Assembly (NCBI GenBank): GCA_016179165.1
Contig: JACORX010000247.1
Location: 1-6,918, forward strand
Source of the DNA: Candidatus Rokuibacteriota bacterium
GTDB taxonomy: Bacteria > Methylomirabilota > Methylomirabilia > Rokubacteriales > CSP1-6
Reading direction: 5' to 3'
DNA: 6,918 nucleotides
A program made the translations under genes and the position numbers. A model generated the notes under the pieces. It was not told the DNA's origin. It did no database searches and worked only from the letters and a program-made list of their open reading frames with translations. Positions 6,063-6,918 of this stretch are shown here, piece after piece; the stretch's first letter is position 1; the number at the start of each line of letters is the position of its first letter.

Positions 6063-6918
6063 CGCTTGTCGCGCACGAAGGTGTAGCCCGCGTGCTGCGC
6101 GCGCCCGCGGCCCAGCGGCAGGACGTAGAGGAAGCGGCCGTACGGCAGCCGGATCTCCTGCAGGCCCCGCGGCCGCGGCACGGCCGGGTCCCAGTGGTCC
6201 ACGAACCAGACGAGCCGGCGCACGCGGCGCGGGACGGTGACGCCGGAACCGGGCGTCAGGATCATGGTCGCGGCCGATTGCGGCGCGTAGAAACCGAGCG
6301 GCAGCTCGCCCAGCTGCACCTGGTAGATCGCGTACTCGGGCAGGTAGAACATCGCGTGGCGCAGCCACGGGTAGGAGCGCGTGTTGCCGATCTCGGTGAG
6401 CAGCGCCGTGTCCGCCGGGTCGTAGACTGCGCGGATGGTCTCGACATAGGTGCGGATCACCGCCTCGTGCTCGCGCAGCGCCGCGACGGTCCGGCTCATG
6501 ATCCAGTCGTTCGCCTCATCCTTCGCACGCCAGACCCACGCCTCCCCGGTGCGGTTGTCGAAATGGCGCGGCACCGGGCGCGCGCTGACAAAGAAGCCCG
6601 TGCTCACGAGGCAGAGCGGCACGATCGCCGCCGCCGTCAGCCCCCAGCGCCAGTTCGGGTGACGGAGGCGTGCTGAGCCCGCCGCGACGGCCTCGACGAG
6701 GACGCGGCTCAACAGGATGACGAGCGCGGGCAGGAAAGTCAGCACATAGCCCGCCTGGCCGAAGTGCACGAGAGTGTAGAAGACCGCGGGCGGCACGATC
6801 CAGGCAAGGAGGAAGCATTCCGCACTGCCCCATCCGGCGCGCCGCGCGTAGAGCGGCAGCGCGAAGGCCGCCAGGGCGAGCGGGCCCAGACCGACGATCG
6901 CGGAGGCCAGGACATAGC
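6059..6918 (-). CDS. Polytopic membrane protein resembling GT-C/ArnT-PMT-type glycosyltransferases, C-terminal part
   Basis: The frame is open from the right edge to TGA 6061-6059, giving 285 visible residues; the start lies outside the window. Four hydrophobic segments at about 1-22, 33-50, 56-72 and 91-110 precede a soluble tail of about 175 residues. The stretch PPAVFYTLVHFGQAGYVLTF at 42-61 followed by LPALVILLSR resembles the late membrane region of polyprenyl-phosphate-sugar transferases (GT39/GT83-like), where a His/Gln-containing outer loop precedes a Leu/Ala-rich span. The tail contains RAVYDPADTALLTEIGNTRS and MFYLPEYAIYQVQLGELPLG and ends VRDKR. I do not recognise the tail as a named domain. 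The first outer loop, where the catalytic Asp would be, is not visible, so enzyme activity is inferred. The stop overlaps the next gene's GTG, so both are probably co-translated parts of one envelope-glycan pathway. Confidence 0.75.
   Translation of the reverse strand, partial: YVLASAIVGLGPLALAAFALPLYARRAGWGSAECFLLAWIVPPAVFYTLVHFGQAGYVLTFLPALVILLSRVLVEAVAAGSARLRHPNWRWGLTAAAIVPLCLVSTGFFVSARPVPRHFDNRTGEAWVWRAKDEANDWIMSRTVAALREHEAVIRTYVETIRAVYDPADTALLTEIGNTRSYPWLRHAMFYLPEYAIYQVQLGELPLGFYAPQSAATMILTPGSGVTVPRRVRRLVWFVDHWDPAVPRPRGLQEIRLPYGRFLYVLPLGRGRAQHAGYTFVRDKR

Overview
The window is GC-rich bacterial chromosome, roughly two thirds G+C, with very high G/C at third codon positions. All genes lie on the minus strand, so transcription runs from position 6918 toward position 1. 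There are six genes, packed tightly. Only two gaps exist: 26 bp (4507-4532) and 147 bp (3679-3825). I see no RNA genes, insertion sequences, CRISPR arrays or transfer signatures. Codon use, the gene order ileS-lspA-rluD-like and the DUF4124 protein are compatible with a soil or subsurface lineage such as Candidatus Rokubacteria/Methylomirabilota or a deltaproteobacterium-like group. That placement is an impression from the proteins, not a demonstrated assignment.

Upstream block (6918 to 3826): three envelope-related genes. First is the C-terminal part of a polytopic membrane protein that resembles lipid-linked-sugar (GT-C type) glycosyltransferases; its N-terminus lies outside the window. It overlaps by 4 bp (GTGA) a second GT-C-like membrane protein. 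The second gene is interrupted by one in-frame TAA at 5127-5129 (codon 312 of 509), while the same frame stays open and recognisable on the far side. After a 26-bp gap comes a small exported protein that joins a DUF4124 segment to a retropepsin-like aspartic protease domain. Two hairpins follow this gene; the second has a U-rich tail and is the likely terminator of the block.

Downstream block (3678 to 1): a housekeeping operon of ileS (isoleucyl-tRNA synthetase), lspA (lipoprotein signal peptidase) and the 5' part of an RluD/RluA-family 23S rRNA pseudouridine synthase. The three genes are joined by two ATGA overlaps, which implies translational coupling. ileS starts only 42 nt after the terminator stem and has no visible Shine-Dalgarno sequence.

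I do not find a new defence or mobile system here. The points worth a second look are the single nonsense codon in the GT-C gene, the exported DUF4124-retropepsin protein with a leader built from 21-nt tandem repeats, and the unusually compact ileS start region.
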